A DNA stretch of 64,000 nt from Drosophila pseudoobscura (taxonomy: Eukaryota > Arthropoda > Insecta > Diptera > Drosophilidae): contig NC_046679.1 in NCBI RefSeq assembly GCF_009870125.1, positions 13,764,001-13,828,000 on the forward strand. The letters are read 5' to 3'. Positions within the stretch are counted from its first letter, which is position 1, and each line of letters begins with the position of its first letter. This document shows, piece after piece, positions 40,076-52,328 of the stretch. The position numbers and the translations under genes are program-made. The notes under the pieces were generated by a model. It did not search any database and was not told the DNA's origin. It saw only the letters and a program-made list of their open reading frames with translations.

Positions 40076-43000
40076 GTAAGTGCGCCATTTTGCAGAGGTG
40101 CTTCAGAAGTTGTTATCAAATGTTTTCTTTATATAATCGATCTTTGAGTTCTGCAATACGAGAGCATGCTTCAGGAATGGGGGAAGGGGACTCTGCAGGA
40201 ACCGCATTTAATTGACCTACTTGGGGGTTGCCTTATCCTCGAATCGCATTTGCTTTCAGCTCAACTGTAAAATATTACATTATTTCATGTCAGATATTGG
40301 GGACAGCACCCCCTTCCCAGTCTCGTAGCCAGCCACTGGCCATTTTGTTGTGTGCCGAATGTGTGAGATATGCGAATACTTTTCGGCCTGACTGTGTACA
40401 AACAATGCGGACAAGTTGGCCCACTTATTGGCCAAGTTCTTGAGACTTTATCACGCACAGCATTTCCCTACACACCACACGTTTTCATGTTTTACCCCAA
40501 AACCTAATGAAGGTTAAAGTTTTCGCACTTGCATGACGTCATTTAAGCTGGAAATGCAACAGCCAGGGGGCTGGTCACTTTACCTGATGAGGTGCCTAAA
40601 AATAGCCATGGTGGGAGGTACCCAGTGAAATGGCTTTCGGGTAATTAAGTCAATCCTGGCCATCAATCACAAGCCTGCTATGTATACGCAACGTTCCCCC
40701 GAGGGTAATTACAGTCTAAGCCTTTGGGCAACTTTGGTTAAACCGTGATTAGTCTTGGTTCTTATACGAGGTAGAAGCAGAGGAGCATTCGGGGAGAGCA
40801 TAGCACTATTTCGAAGCCTAAAACAACGGCTCCAGCGATTTGTTAACGTTTGTTGTTCTGTCTACAATGTTTGTTTGGCTTGGAATCATGTCTGTTGGGT
40901 CTGTAAATCCAGGAAGACACTGAAACTCATTTGACTAGGTTCTTATAGGTATTTTACTTTTCCGTATTAATATAGATGTTTTCCATTGATTTGTTATTCT
41001 GATGCCTATCTGAAGCTTGCCTTGGAAACATATTTCTTGGATCAGTTATTCAATAGTTACAGTCGAAACATTCCATTAATCTGATTAGACTTGGTTCTTA
41101 TAGGTCCTACACTTATACATACATATATGTATGTACAAAAATAACAGTTTCTATGAATTGGTTGCGGCAATCTCTCGTTTCTATCGTAAAAAGCCTCCAT
41201 TTTATAGCCGTATTTCTTAGAAACCTCTAGAGACATTTAATCGAAGCACTGAATTACTTTCATTGTACTAGTTTTGTATAAGTTCCCAACATGTTTAGAG
41301 AAATATGAAGGGATTCCCACTGTTCTTTATTTAGCATAATTGGGGTCCAGATGGGATTTTAGATTAAAAAAGTATTGATAATTTTTATTTAATGGGTTAT
41401 TATAGGTACTGATCCTTGCTGAGACAATATTTCAATTAATTTTCAACGTTTCAGTACCCCTTTTTCCAATAGGATCTCTATCTAAAACCCGTATTTACCT
41501 TGAAAACCTTTGTCTGTCTGTCAGTCAGTCTGGGGTCCCTTATTTTCCAAAAGGCTTTTCATTGTTTGGCTCATTAGGAGGCCTGTCAAAATCATTAACC
41601 ATAAAGAGTATTTGCCACATGTTATTACTTATCTACGATTGATGCGTTGGAACTGTGCCTCGCCACAAAAAGACGGGAATTCCCCCCTGCGGTAGGACTC
41701 TGAACCCAGTTGAACAGTGGTTCCCCCTCATAAAAGGCACTCAAATCCCCACTCCTCCTCTGCTCCAATTCCCACTCCCGATGTCCACTAATGAGCTCCA
41801 CTATGGTTGAAAAAAAAGAAAACTAAAACGGGGGCAGAATGTGGTATACAAATATTACCACCTCATTGTCGGGGATCGGGGGTTCAGTAGCCCACAGAGA
41901 GAGGCAAATCAAAACGCGCCATACCAAAACATTAAAAACATTAGCCACAAACGAAGACAAAGCAAACCACGCAGCCCACTATCCAACCACTCAACCTCCA
42001 ATCGCATTCCAAGCGTTTTGCCTCCACATAGAAGACCGCCAGGAGTCCGCCTGTCCACCGGCTGTCGTGTCTGCTGGCAATTTACACAAATTCAATAAAC
42101 GACAAAAGCCAGTCATGTACGTGGAATATGAAACGAGAACTGGGAAAGGTGTTGAGGTCTCTCCACTCGCGGTTTGCTTTGGACTCTTTTCGGGGGCTGG
42201 GAAGGATTTTGTGTGGGATTGGGTTGGCGCTCATTAAAGTATTTGAATCGATTTTATGTAGTATTATCAAATTAGTTGTGGCGAAGTCCCTCATCGTTTG
42301 ACGTTCTCTATTGGTCGGAGCACTCCCTGAAGAGTGTCCCCTACTCGAGCCCCAGCCATGCCCATGTCCCTTTGTTGACACTCGAGGCCTGTAATTTGTG
42401 TACATATTTGAGGAGAAAGTGACGCGCCGCGGATGCTTTCTGGGCTGTTACATGACATATTCATATTACTGCCAACCACCGGACATGGCATTAAAGTTAA
42501 TAATGTATTTCACTTGACACCACACAATTTCGATGGTCACACACGTTTTATAATTAAGCAGCTTTCAACTAAATTAAATAGTTATGGGATGGGATGGGCT
42601 GAAGCGACAGTTGGTTGAGGGTCAGAGGTTAGCACGTAACCTGAATTGATAGGTAAATGGGTTTTGCAACAGCCAATCTAGTGGATAAATTGATGGAAGA
42701 ACTGTAGTCGGAAAGTAGATTCTAGATCACAAGGGATTCCATCTTTCATTGAGTACAGTCGCCACAAGAAGACTCCGGATGGTTCCTGAACTATGTGAAT
42801 ATGTGGGTATTCAAAAAGATTCGGATGGCCCAGAATCATTGAGTACATAATCAACGATGAACATGAATCGGATAATTTTGAGTGTCACAAATCGTTCGCG
42901 ATATTCGGGGAAGAGGAAAGTCTAACAGGGACTTGAAAGAAGTGTAATCTGTCAGAACCTATATATTAGAACCTAATAGTCGACTCACCCTTTTAAGTTC

Positions 43001-43661
43001 ATTGAAACCTCTTTGGTCCTTTCTTGTCCCTGAGTACAGTACCTTGATAGCTCGTTGCCTTGAAACTAACATGATATATTTGGGTGCGAAAAACCCTAAC
43101 CTATATTCGGAAACTCATGGTGGGGTTTCAAAACAACCTTCCAGAAGCTATTACTCCCCTAAAGTCTTCAAGGTGTTTATAGACCCTTGGGATAGGTTCA
43201 TGGAACTTTCCGCAGCTCATTGAGTACCAGTACACAGTAAAGTATCCATTCGATGACCTGACATCGAACTCTTGTTCCCGCTCCCGGGAAAAACCTTCAA
43301 TGATTTGCATGCCAAGACACGCAGAGACTTTGGGGGTGTTCAAGTTCACGGCTTGATTTATGGCTCACGCCAACTGCTCCAGAGGTAAGCAGGACCCTTA
43401 AGGACTCTTAGGTGACCCAGCCCTTTACTTCAAACTCATTCGGGACAGGACCTTGGCGCGCAAATTTACAAATCCATTAGGACAGCGCGCCAGCGAGGGA
43501 GTTGCCGGGCTGATGACATTTTTACGATTGTTGACAACAAATTGACACAATTTGTAATGGTTTTGTTGGTTCCCATCCCCGGCAGCCGGCAGGTCATCAG
43601 CCAGGCCAGGCGGCACGTGTCCATCAAAGGACATTCGACCACTGACCACCATCAATTGGAC
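40076..43661. other. Probable first intron of the kinesin gene, noncoding
   Basis: No ORF with coding texture or recognisable repeat family was found in this 3.6 kb. Short ORFs near 41.84-42.24 kb are random. The region just before 43661 is the kinesin 5' UTR. Confidence 0.45.
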
Positions 43662-46152
43662 ATGGCAGCCAGTGCGGGAGCTGGCAGTTGGTCGGGCAGT
43701 AGTGGAGGAAGCACATCCTCCCAAGGTCGAGCCATTGCAACGGCGCAAACCACGCAGGATGAGCGTCTAGTGGTAAGTCGCAGGAGGAGGAGATGACCAC
43801 ATCGCCCCACAAGCAATCCCTAATCCGGAATCTACTTTTAGGTGGCTGTTCGAGTACGTCCCAGTTTGGAGGCCGCTGAGCGCTGCATCGACGTGATCTC
43901 CGGTGGATCGCTGCTGTACGATGATGGCAGCAAGAATCGTCCGCGGCAATACTCCTACGACCATGTGTTCCGGGAGAACGATACACAGGAGCAGGTGTAC
44001 AAGACGACCACGGCGCCGCTGGTGCGGGATGTGCTCAGCGGCTTCAATGCGGCCGTGTTCGCCTACGGAGCCACCGGATCCGGAAAGACGCACACCATGC
44101 TCGGCCCTGTGCCGCGCAAGAAGCCAGCGACGAGTGATCGTGCCCCGCCCACTGCTGCCTCCGGGTGCGAGACGGATGTAAGCAGCCAGGACATCGGGCT
44201 GATGGTGCGCGCTATCGAGGACATCTTTGCGCACATCGAGTCCGTGGAGGAGGAGGGAGCTTGCAAGGTCTCCATCTCGTATCTAGAGATCTACAACGAG
44301 CTCATCCGCGATCTGCTCAATCCGGGAGGACCGCTGGAGCTGCGCGAAGATAATCGCGGACAGCGGATCACGGTGGCCGGTCTATCGGAGATCACCACGT
44401 CCAGCCGCAAGGAGGTGGTGGGCCTTCTGATGAAGGGTAACAAGGCCCGGACCATGGAGCCAACGGCCGCCAACCAGACCTCCTCCCGCAGCCACGCCCT
44501 GCTCAGTATCACGGTGCAGACGCGCACTCCGCTGGGCACCAAGCAGGGGCGTCTCTTCCTCACCGATCTGGCTGGCTCAGAGCGAGCCAAGAAGACCAAG
44601 AACCGGGGCAAGCGACTCCAGGAGGGGGCCCACATCAACCGCAGCCTCCTGGCGCTGGGGAACTGCATCAACGCCCTGTCCGGTGGGGCCCGCTACGTCA
44701 ACTATCGCGACTCCAAGCTGACACGCCTGCTCAAGGAGGCCCTGAGTGGCCGCTGCAAGACAGTCATGATCGCCCACGTGGCGCCCGAGAGCAAGCACCG
44801 CGACGAGACGAAGAACACCCTCGTGTATGCGGATCGCGCCAACAGCATTACCACCAAGCTGCAGAACTCTGTGTACATTGACGAGTTCAAGGACTTCCCC
44901 ACCAAGCACTACCAGAGCCTGGTCTCAGAGCTCCGCGACGAAGTCTCCCGCCTGCGCACCAAAATGCTCACCGATAGGCCTCGCAGCGGAAAAGCCGCGG
45001 CTGCAATGGCAACAACAACGGCAACGGCGATGGCGACGACAGCCAGCATCCAGCAACCGCCAGTCGAGGTCGAGGAGCCGGACGATCAAAGGAAGACGGA
45101 GCTGCGGTACTTGCGGGAGCAGATTGTGCTTACCTTTAAGCAGCAAATGAAGCTACGCCGCAAGCTCCTCGAGGCCGAGAGCCACCTCCTGGGCCTAGAG
45201 CTGGATGCCGAGCGCCAGCACATGATCATCTCCCACTGGCAGGGACGCATTGGCAAGCTCTACGATGCAATGGGCGAGGATGGTAAGTATTCTTGGATAC
45301 TGCTTAGCTTAGAGAGGATTGATTTTGTTCCTGTAGTCGAATCCGAGGGTTCGGTGGCCCTGAAGAATGCCTGGGGCGAGCTGGCGGCCATTGAGAAGGA
45401 GAACAGACGCTACAAGGAGATACGCGAGCGCACCGAGCAGGAACTGGAGCAGTGTCGCCAAAAGGGCGTCAAGCTGGAGGACGTAAGTTCACCCAGAATC
45501 AGTTACGCCGCAGACTTTAACTGTCTTTACATCTCAGGAGCTGCCGGAACGCATCAGCAGCGACGAGGAGCGGGAACTGCTGGCCCTGCTCTGTCGCGTT
45601 CACGAGCTGGAGGCGGACAAGGTGTCCCTGCAGGCGGAGAGACTGGCCCGCCAGGCGGAGCTGCGACGACGTGACCTTCAGCTGCTCCGGGCCGAGAGGC
45701 AGCGGCGCCTGTGCGAGGACATCATCAGTTCACAGAGGCGGCTCATCGAGGAGGGAAACGTGGACCTGCCGGACGAGCTGCGAGAGCTCTACGGCCTCTA
45801 TCAGCAGGAAATCCATGCGGGCGTCGTCACGCCTAGCACCAGCAGCTACGAGAAGAAGCTGCCGCCCATCTACACAGCGGGGTAACAGTCCAGTCCTATC
45901 TGCAATTAAATGTATGTACAATGATCCCTTTGTATTTTACACAGATCCGATTCTCCAGGCTCCAGCTCTAGCTCGGAGTGGTCTCCTGCCTCTCCTTTGC
46001 CGCCCATTGAGGTTCAAGCGGATCCTGTCGATCGCGTGATGGGCCCACCTGTAAATCCACGTCTGCCCCGACTCGCCACTGGAACTGCAGGCGGCCCCCG
46101 ACGTTCATCTCTGCGTATGGCCAGGAATACACATACGCGGCCGCATCCGTAG
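43662..46152 (+). CDS. Kif19A: Kinesin-8 family motor, Kif19-like
   Basis: Five exons (43662-43772, 43842-45282, 45337-45482, 45538-45881, 45945-46152) give 749 aa. A Ser/Gly/Ala-rich leader of 37 residues precedes the motor, which starts VAVRVRPSLEAAERC. P-loop GATGSGKTHTML is near residue 113, switch I NQTSSRSHALLS near 252 and switch II DLAGSERAKK near 278, followed by HINRSLLALGNCINAL. An insertion of about 25 residues (PRKKPATSDRAPPTAASG) follows the P-loop. After the motor come neck and coiled-coil segments with dense EEL/RR repeats and a Ser/Pro-rich tail ending in RNTHTRPHP. In vertebrates Kif19A trims microtubules at cilia tips, so a ciliary or sperm-tail role is plausible. The symbol (CG9913) is from recalled synteny. 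Confidence 0.88.
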
Positions 46153-46308
46153 GAACGATGCCAGCCACTGGAACTGGAGGTGCTCAGGAATAGTTGTTAC
46201 TAAGGGTTAGGATTACACGCGGGTCTCTTTGAAGACGATTTGCTTAAAAGCTCTACCTACTTATTGTATTATATATTACCATCTTATAAAAGTATCTTTG
46301 ATTATATG

Positions 46309-46314
46309 AATAAA
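46309..46314 (+). terminator. Poly(A) signal of the kinesin gene
   Basis: AATAAA lies 157 bp after the stop. The odorant receptor gene ends on the other strand at 46546. Confidence 0.55.
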
Positions 46315-46545
46315 CGAATGGATAGCTTAAAGACTAGCAAAGAAATAATAAGCAAAAACAGAAGAATATGGCTAGTTAAGGTCTCCTAAAGAGAGGCTGA
46401 TATATTGAGAATTTCTACAACATATTACACTCTTGTTCGCTTGGAAAACTACAGGTCCCTCTAAAAGGGTAAGATAACAGTGTGTGTTGCTTGGGACTTA
46501 CTTCACTACAGAATTGATGGAATTCCGTTATTAAAGATGAATTTC

Positions 46546-47857
46546 CTACTGCGATCTTAGAAATGTGAAGAGTCTGAAGGCCAACTGCATGATCTGAAAG
46601 TCAAGGAAATATATAAAAATAATCCATATTCGACTTTATCTACTCACATCGGTAAAGTGCACCATGTTGATCTCGATCAATCCAAAGGCCCCGAGCTTCT
46701 GGGTGCGCTGGGAGTACTGCAGCCACAGAAGAAAGAACTTGCGATACCTACTGCTGCCCATGTACCAGGTCTGGTGTCTCAGCGATGACTCCAGGCGGGC
46801 AGACTGTGGAAGGAAGAGGTTACAGAATATCATGCTGGCATGCAATGAGATGGCTCACCGCTTCCTCCAGCTGGGTACCGCGCAGACAGATCTCAAAGGT
46901 GAAGGCTACTAGAACCATAGTGGGCAGAATGTACTGAATTATCATGAATAGATCCGTCGTCTCCGCGATCATGAATAGATAGAAGCAGAGCGATCCGGAC
47001 CCCATAAAGTTGCTAACCAAGAAGGCCACCTTGAAGATATCATTGTATTGGCCGCACAAACGATTCAGGAGCTGCTGGCGCTGAACTAGAGTCCTTAGAC
47101 CGTCGAAGAACTCAACTTCATTGGTCAGGCTTTCTGCGGGATCGATGGCCTCCAGTTGCCTGCAGAGGTGATTCAGATGCATTATCAGGTGTCCCTGCAT
47201 CACGTTGAACAGATTGTCGAAGGTCAGGAAGAAGGAGACCCCACAGGCAGTGCACGACACATCGAATAACCACACCAGAAGGTAGAATCTGGGGTTCCTC
47301 CTCACGTCGAATGGCATCCAACCGCCGAGCAGCTGCTGGTGCTGGGTGATAGGCGCCCCGAGGCCGTCGTTGGTCAGCAGATAGACGGCCAGCGGCAGAC
47401 AGCAGAACATGGGCAATCCCAAATGAGCATAGACCCGCAGGAACCGATAGCGCATCCAGAAAGAGCTGTAAGTGCGCTCCAGACGTATTTCATGCTGCTT
47501 GTCAATGTCTACGGGACACTCCCGATCCAATGCGTAGACAAAGTTGACGATCTCGCTACGCTTCAAAAAGAGCATCAGTCCCCGGATCGAAAAGTAAATG
47601 GTAATGCAGAACACGGGCGGGTTCTGATTGGTGGGCTCGCCCATCATCAGATGGCCGATAATGTCCCAGCCGTTGAACGCAAAGAACACCAGATTTAAAG
47701 CCGCTGATATCCAGAAGCCAATCGAGGATGATTTTACCAGACGATTGGACCCATCTCGCTTCCAGGCGAAGTGCACCATCCGGGTCCACTGCTGGAACAT
47801 TTGCGGCCGCAGAAAGTCCTCCATCTTGATCGGTTTCCTCGGCTCGGTGTTCTTCAT
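46546..47857 (-). CDS. Or88a: Odorant receptor, Or88a-like
   Basis: Three exons on the minus strand (46859-47857, 46648-46803, 46546-46593) give 400 aa, a normal length for insect odorant receptors. It has about seven hydrophobic segments, including GFWISAALNLVFFAFNGW, FCITIYFSIRGLMLFL, GLPMFCCLPLAVYLL and a C-terminal FTFEICLRGTQLEEA. The conserved family ending is present: WLQYSQRTQKLGAFGLIEI in exon 2 and MQLAFRLFTFLRS in exon 3. Such receptors form ligand-gated cation channels with Orco in sensory neuron dendrites. The name Or88a rests on overall resemblance and the matching neighbourhood. A TATA-like element lies just upstream. Confidence 0.88.
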
Positions 47858-47901
47858 CGTGGCTTACTGTACTGTTCTCTAGGACCACGCTTCCAACCGG
47901 C

Positions 47902-47910
47902 TTATATATA
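47902..47910 (-). promoter_or_regulatory. TATA-like box of the odorant receptor gene
   Basis: The minus strand reads TATATATAAG about 45-55 bp before the ATG at 47857, which would allow only a very short 5' UTR. Confidence 0.5.
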
Positions 47911-48367
47911 GTCCAACACATTGCTGCAGTTAATGGGGTCCTGCAGCTAGGAATCCAAATAAGTGGTTTTTTTCAGTGGGTTGATTGAGCTGAAATTAAA
48001 AGAACAAATCGAGAGTCCTCCGCTTTCACAATACTTTACAAACTTCCCTGTTCCGTCGTCGAAGAACATTAATTGTAGCTCTGCTAAATTACAGCTCTTG
48101 CAGCTTTGCCAATCCTCCATAATCTATGAGAATACCTGCAATAAGTGGAAATTATCTAACAAGTGTGGAAATAATTATAAGGTATGCCTGTACTCCATAT
48201 AACCTGGACAGCGCTTTAGATGCTAGTACGAATTCCAGCCGTTTAAGATCTAAGTCCCTTCGCAGTAACCATTTTCAACACTCAATCAAAGCAAAATTAC
48301 AATAGACGAGCAGTTCCTTGGACAGGCATACACTACTAAAACCGCAACGACAAATGATGAATATATT

Positions 48368-48480
48368 TGGACGTTGATATGTAACCCATGTGGATTATGC
48401 CACACCAAGGCGAAGCCTGATAAGAACAGATCCCGGCAGGAACGCAGCTTTCATCCCGCAGACCGAGAGGCGCTTGATGC
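48368..48480 (+). mobile_element. Second copy of the ORF1-like fragment (WTLxCNxC)
   Basis: WTLICNPC, then basic residues and the bases GGAACGCAGCTTTCATCCCG, align with the copy at 7404-7545 after gaps. It is shorter and broken. Confidence 0.5.
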
Positions 48481-48499
48481 GATATTACAGAACCGATTG

Positions 48500-48843
48500 T
48501 GGTTCCCCAGAAGTAACCTTAGCTGGTGAAGAGGGGGAGTCTGTGAAGAGAACCCATTAAAACCTGGAACAAAGGTAGCTGCAATTCAAAATCCTGAGGT
48601 TGGGCGGAACCCTAAAAGATCAAGTTTTTGTGCCAGGAGGGAGTGGATTACAAAGTCGAATGCTTTACTGAGGTGTACATAACAACGGATACCAACATCC
48701 TTAAGACTGACGGCATACCGAAAAGTGTTAGGATTACAACACAACACGATATGTCTTAGCATCTGATGAACGTAACTTCTGATACTTTGAATTGTGAATC
48801 GATATGCGTGATAATCAACTCTGACAATCAGACGCTCCGCCAT
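48500..48843 (-). mobile_element. LINE reverse-transcriptase core fragment
   Basis: The minus strand reads VHLSKAFDFVIHSLLAQKLDLLGF, where the usual motif A is DFSKAFDxVxHxxLxxKL. After a frame change it reads CSYLCSRF, VLFTDSPSSPAKVTSGEPQ, matching the motif B region (SYLxxRxQxV...VTSGVPQGS). The fragment stops there, next to the oppositely oriented ORF1-like piece. It is truncated at both ends. Confidence 0.75.
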
Positions 48844-50096
48844 TTCTATTGCCCGGAACCAATTGGGTGGTTCATTTCATCTGGTTTAAACTCAGTGATT
48901 CTGTCCAATTGAATTCGAAATATTGGAAGAAACACACAAATATATTGAAAATATTCAGTTGCAGCATCGAATTTGATCCGTTCCTGTCGGTTTTCATCAT
49001 TTTCCGCGTGCACACAACTGGGCGAGGGGTAAGTAATGCGGACGCCTTCTAATACACAGTGTACGATTTAAGCTGTGAACAACTCGCATCCACTACAAGA
49101 CTTGGTTGATTTCATTGCTCCCGATCTCTCAAAGGTACATATGTAAGAAGTACGCGTTGTATGCTTTAAGCTGTATGTTTACAAATTTCGGTTTCTGCGC
49201 GCGCAGCTTTGTATGTATGTACATACATATGTACATATGTACTTTCTCAAATTGTCTCTCGCTCTCCCTCTCTCACATCAAGGCCGCCTTCATTTTTTTG
49301 TATGTGGGTCACTAGCAGCAAACATAAACAAAATAGAACGCAGTAAAAAGAGGGTCTCTCGCAGCAAAAGAGCAAGAGAGTTGACTTTTAGTGCGCATGT
49401 CCATAGTGTATTAATATAAGGTTTGGCCTGACACTCTTTGAAGGGCCTATTTGCCAGCCAAATGTGCTTCAGCTGAGATGTGGTGATGACTCAAAATTTG
49501 TTGCTTTGCAATATACTGTGAATTGTTCACATTTCATAAATAAACTGGAACACCTATTTAATAATAATACGGACTTAAAACCCCAGAAGGTTAAATGGAG
49601 GAAATAACAGCTGCATAGGTGCCTGCTGTTTCTACCACCCTTACCTTTTATTCAATATATACTGCGCTGGCCCTTTTGGGGTGCGTGTGCGAGCGAGCGA
49701 GAGGGAGAGAGCATGCGTGCTGGAAGTATCTCTGCAGCGACAATCAAATTTTCATTATTAGATACACAGCTGTGCTGCAAGTGGTTTGGTTCGTTTTTCC
49801 GTCGTTCGCTGCCTGGAAAACACATTTGGATTTTCCAAGGTGCACAACGGCAGCAGGTTGACGTCGAAAAACTCGAAGGCAAAATTAAACGAAAAGTGAT
49901 TCAAAACAACAGCAAAACCCTGTCAATCAACGGAAAAAGTTCCATTTGACTATTTTCCAATTAACACTTCTGTGCGGAGGCACCGAAAATCAGGTTCGGG
50001 GATAGATAGCGAAGTGAAGGCGCAGTTCTGCAAAGGCGCTAAAAACAGTGTATTTCCGGTTTTCAACGAAATCTGAACAAACGATAGAGCCACTGG

Positions 50097-52205
50097 ATGG
50101 GTAATAGTCTTATTACGTGTGGAAAACCCAGTCATCGTCGCGAGAGGCGCTTCTTGGAGAGGCTGAGCAACACCTACGCTCAGGTAAGTGCTATTGACGT
50201 GGGAGTCCTACCAACTGGACGCCTGGCTGCGCAAAGTGTGGGTTGCAAAGTGCAGCGGTTGGGCCCTGGAAACGGTGCAAGTCCCTGGCAACAGTGCAGG
50301 TGAGCAGTGCAGACCAGGGTGGTCCCTCGACTGCAGTATGGTCACCCATGGTTACCAGGTCAAATACCCCTTTCTATAACATGCACCTAACAGATATATT
50401 TCTTCCCATTGCAGGCACATAGGAAAATAGAGTTCAGAATGATGCCGCTGCTGGGACTGTCAGGAAACAAGGGTTCGACGGATTCGCCGCCACTCTCGCC
50501 GGAGAAGAAGGATCGCAGGGCAGTGAGGAAGAAAAAAGTTCCCATCGATATGCTGCCCAACGAGATGTGGCTGGAGGTGATGTCCTATCTGACCTACAAC
50601 GATCTCAAGCAGCTGCGGATGGTGTCCTGGCACTGTCGCGACCTGGTCAACCGTCGCAAATTCATGCTACAGGGCAAGGTGATTGTGACCAGGCACAATC
50701 TGGCAGCAATCAGGGAGCATGTGGAGAACGCACCTTCGAAACTGAGCTTCGAGCGGATCGAGCTGCGGAACCTAAAGCAGTCCCCGCAGCTGGACGGCTT
50801 CTTGAAGCTGGTGGGGCCGGAGGTTAGGCATCTACAGGTGAGCCATGCGCCCGTCTTTCGCAACATAAACGGAAAGATGCCCAACCTGAAGGTGTTGACA
50901 ATTGCCGCGACCACCGTGCTTGATGATAATCTTGGGATCAACCTGAAGCAATTCATCAACCTGGAGGCCTTCGAGTGCGACGGCGTCAGTCTGGACTCGG
51001 CGCTGAAGCTGAGCATGCTGCTCCAGCTGAGAAAGCCTACAAATAAGGTGCGCTTGCGGCACCTGCAGTTCGAATTCACCCACGACAACGAGGACGTCCT
51101 GGTAGCTGTGCTCAGGGACCATGCTAAGACGCTGGAGTACATAGACATATTCTTCAGCTGCTCCCCCAGCGTCGAGACGCTGCCGTGGTGTCTAGCATTC
51201 GAGGCCATGAGCAACCTCGGCGTCCTGAAGCTGTCAGGCAACTGTCACCTCCTCCTTCTGGACTCCATTCTTAGGGCGATGCCGCAAGAGGCTCCGTTGC
51301 GCCAACTGGACCTCACCGGCATGCTCTCGCTGACCAACGAACTGCTCTTGTATGTGGCCTCCAAATGGGAGTTTACTCTCAAATCGCTGGACCTCATGTT
51401 CTGCGTGCAGCTCAACTCTGCCTGCATCAATGCCCTGCGCCAGCTGAGCGGTCAGCTGAAGTGCTTGACCATGGCTTACTGCCGAGAGCTCACGGGCGTG
51501 GCCCTCCTCAAGGGGATTGCCTCCAAGCCCAACTATGTAATCCAGGAGCTGCATCTCGAGGAGGTCTGCTTTATCGACGAGGAGTCCCTGTGCGAGCTGC
51601 TCGTGCGACTCTATAACCTGCGCCGCCTCAGCCTGGACAACTGTCGGCAGGCGGTGACCGACCGCACCATGTCCCTCATCTGCAAGTACCAGACGGGTCT
51701 GCGTCAACTCAACATCGAATACTGCATCAAGATCACGGACAAAGGCTTTTTGGGCTGCCCAGACTTTCCATACCCCATCAGCCGGCTCCGGGGACTACGT
51801 GAGCTGAACATACGCGGCTGCAAGAACTTGACGGATCGCGTCCTGAAGGAGGCGCTGGTTCTGCCAGAGCTGCGCATCCTCTCGCTGGGCTATTGCTCGC
51901 TTTTCTACCCCGAGGGCTTCGAGGCGCTGACACACAACGCTCCGGCCATCGAGACGCTGTGTATTGCCAGCTGCATGAAAGTAGAAGATGACACCGTGAG
52001 GCACATTATGCGCAATCTTAAGCGCTTGCGGAGCATCAACATAAGCAACTGCATGAGACTCACACTGCAGTCCATTCAGCATATACTCAGGCATGGGCAC
52101 AACATGGTGGAGCTGATTGCCTGCTCCATCGACGGCATGGACCAGGAGCAGGCCCAGAGGCTCATCGAGAAGCAGCGCCCACAAATGAAGCAGGTGCTCC
52201 TATAG
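50097..52205 (+). CDS. F-box and leucine-rich-repeat protein (FBXL type), possibly N-myristoylated
   Basis: Exon 1 (50097-50183) encodes MGNSLITCGKPSHRRERR and ends CTCAG/GTAAGT. Exon 2 (50415-52205) continues in phase, total 625 aa. The F-box lies at about residues 71-108 (VPIDMLPNEMWLEVMSYL, LRMVSWHCRDLV). Then come about fifteen LRRs of the Cys-containing type (LRQLNIEYCIKITDKGF, LRELNIRGCKNLTDRVL, LRSINISNCMRLTLQSI). FBXL proteins supply substrate specificity to SCF ubiquitin ligases. MGxxxS/T-like N-termini with a nearby Cys can be myristoylated and palmitoylated, so this isoform may sit on membranes. An alternative start within exon 2 (ATG at 50439) would lack it. The ORF ends in TAG, but the frame stays coding-like beyond. 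Exact fly ortholog not recalled. Confidence 0.88.
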
Positions 52206-52328
52206 CAGGAGAGGTACATTCACTGACAGGACGTCAGGGTTCTCCCCTACAACTGGGGGAGACAGGGCTATTACGGCAGCGACGAGGACGAGGATGTTGA
52301 GGTTGAGGTCATTGAAGTCGTAGTTTAA
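52206..52328 (+). other. Possible stop-codon readthrough extension of the F-box gene
   Basis: In the same frame as the LRR protein, the TAG (52203-52205) is followed by six codons, a TGA (52224-52226), then 33 codons QDVRVLPYNWGRQGYY, GSDEDEDVEVEVIEVVV and a TAA at 52326-52328. Both internal stops are followed by C, the leakiest context (TAG-C, TGA-C). The tail is acidic and protein-like. It may instead be a former C-terminus cut off by mutation, or chance. Confidence 0.35.

Larger units (their letters stand above)
47858..50096. other. Intergenic region with retroelement fragments
   Basis: Contains the odorant receptor promoter, two LINE-related fragments at 48.37-48.84 kb, an ACATATGT-type simple repeat at 49.20-49.24 kb, and the 5' UTR of the F-box gene in its last few hundred bases. 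No other gene seen. Confidence 0.5.
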
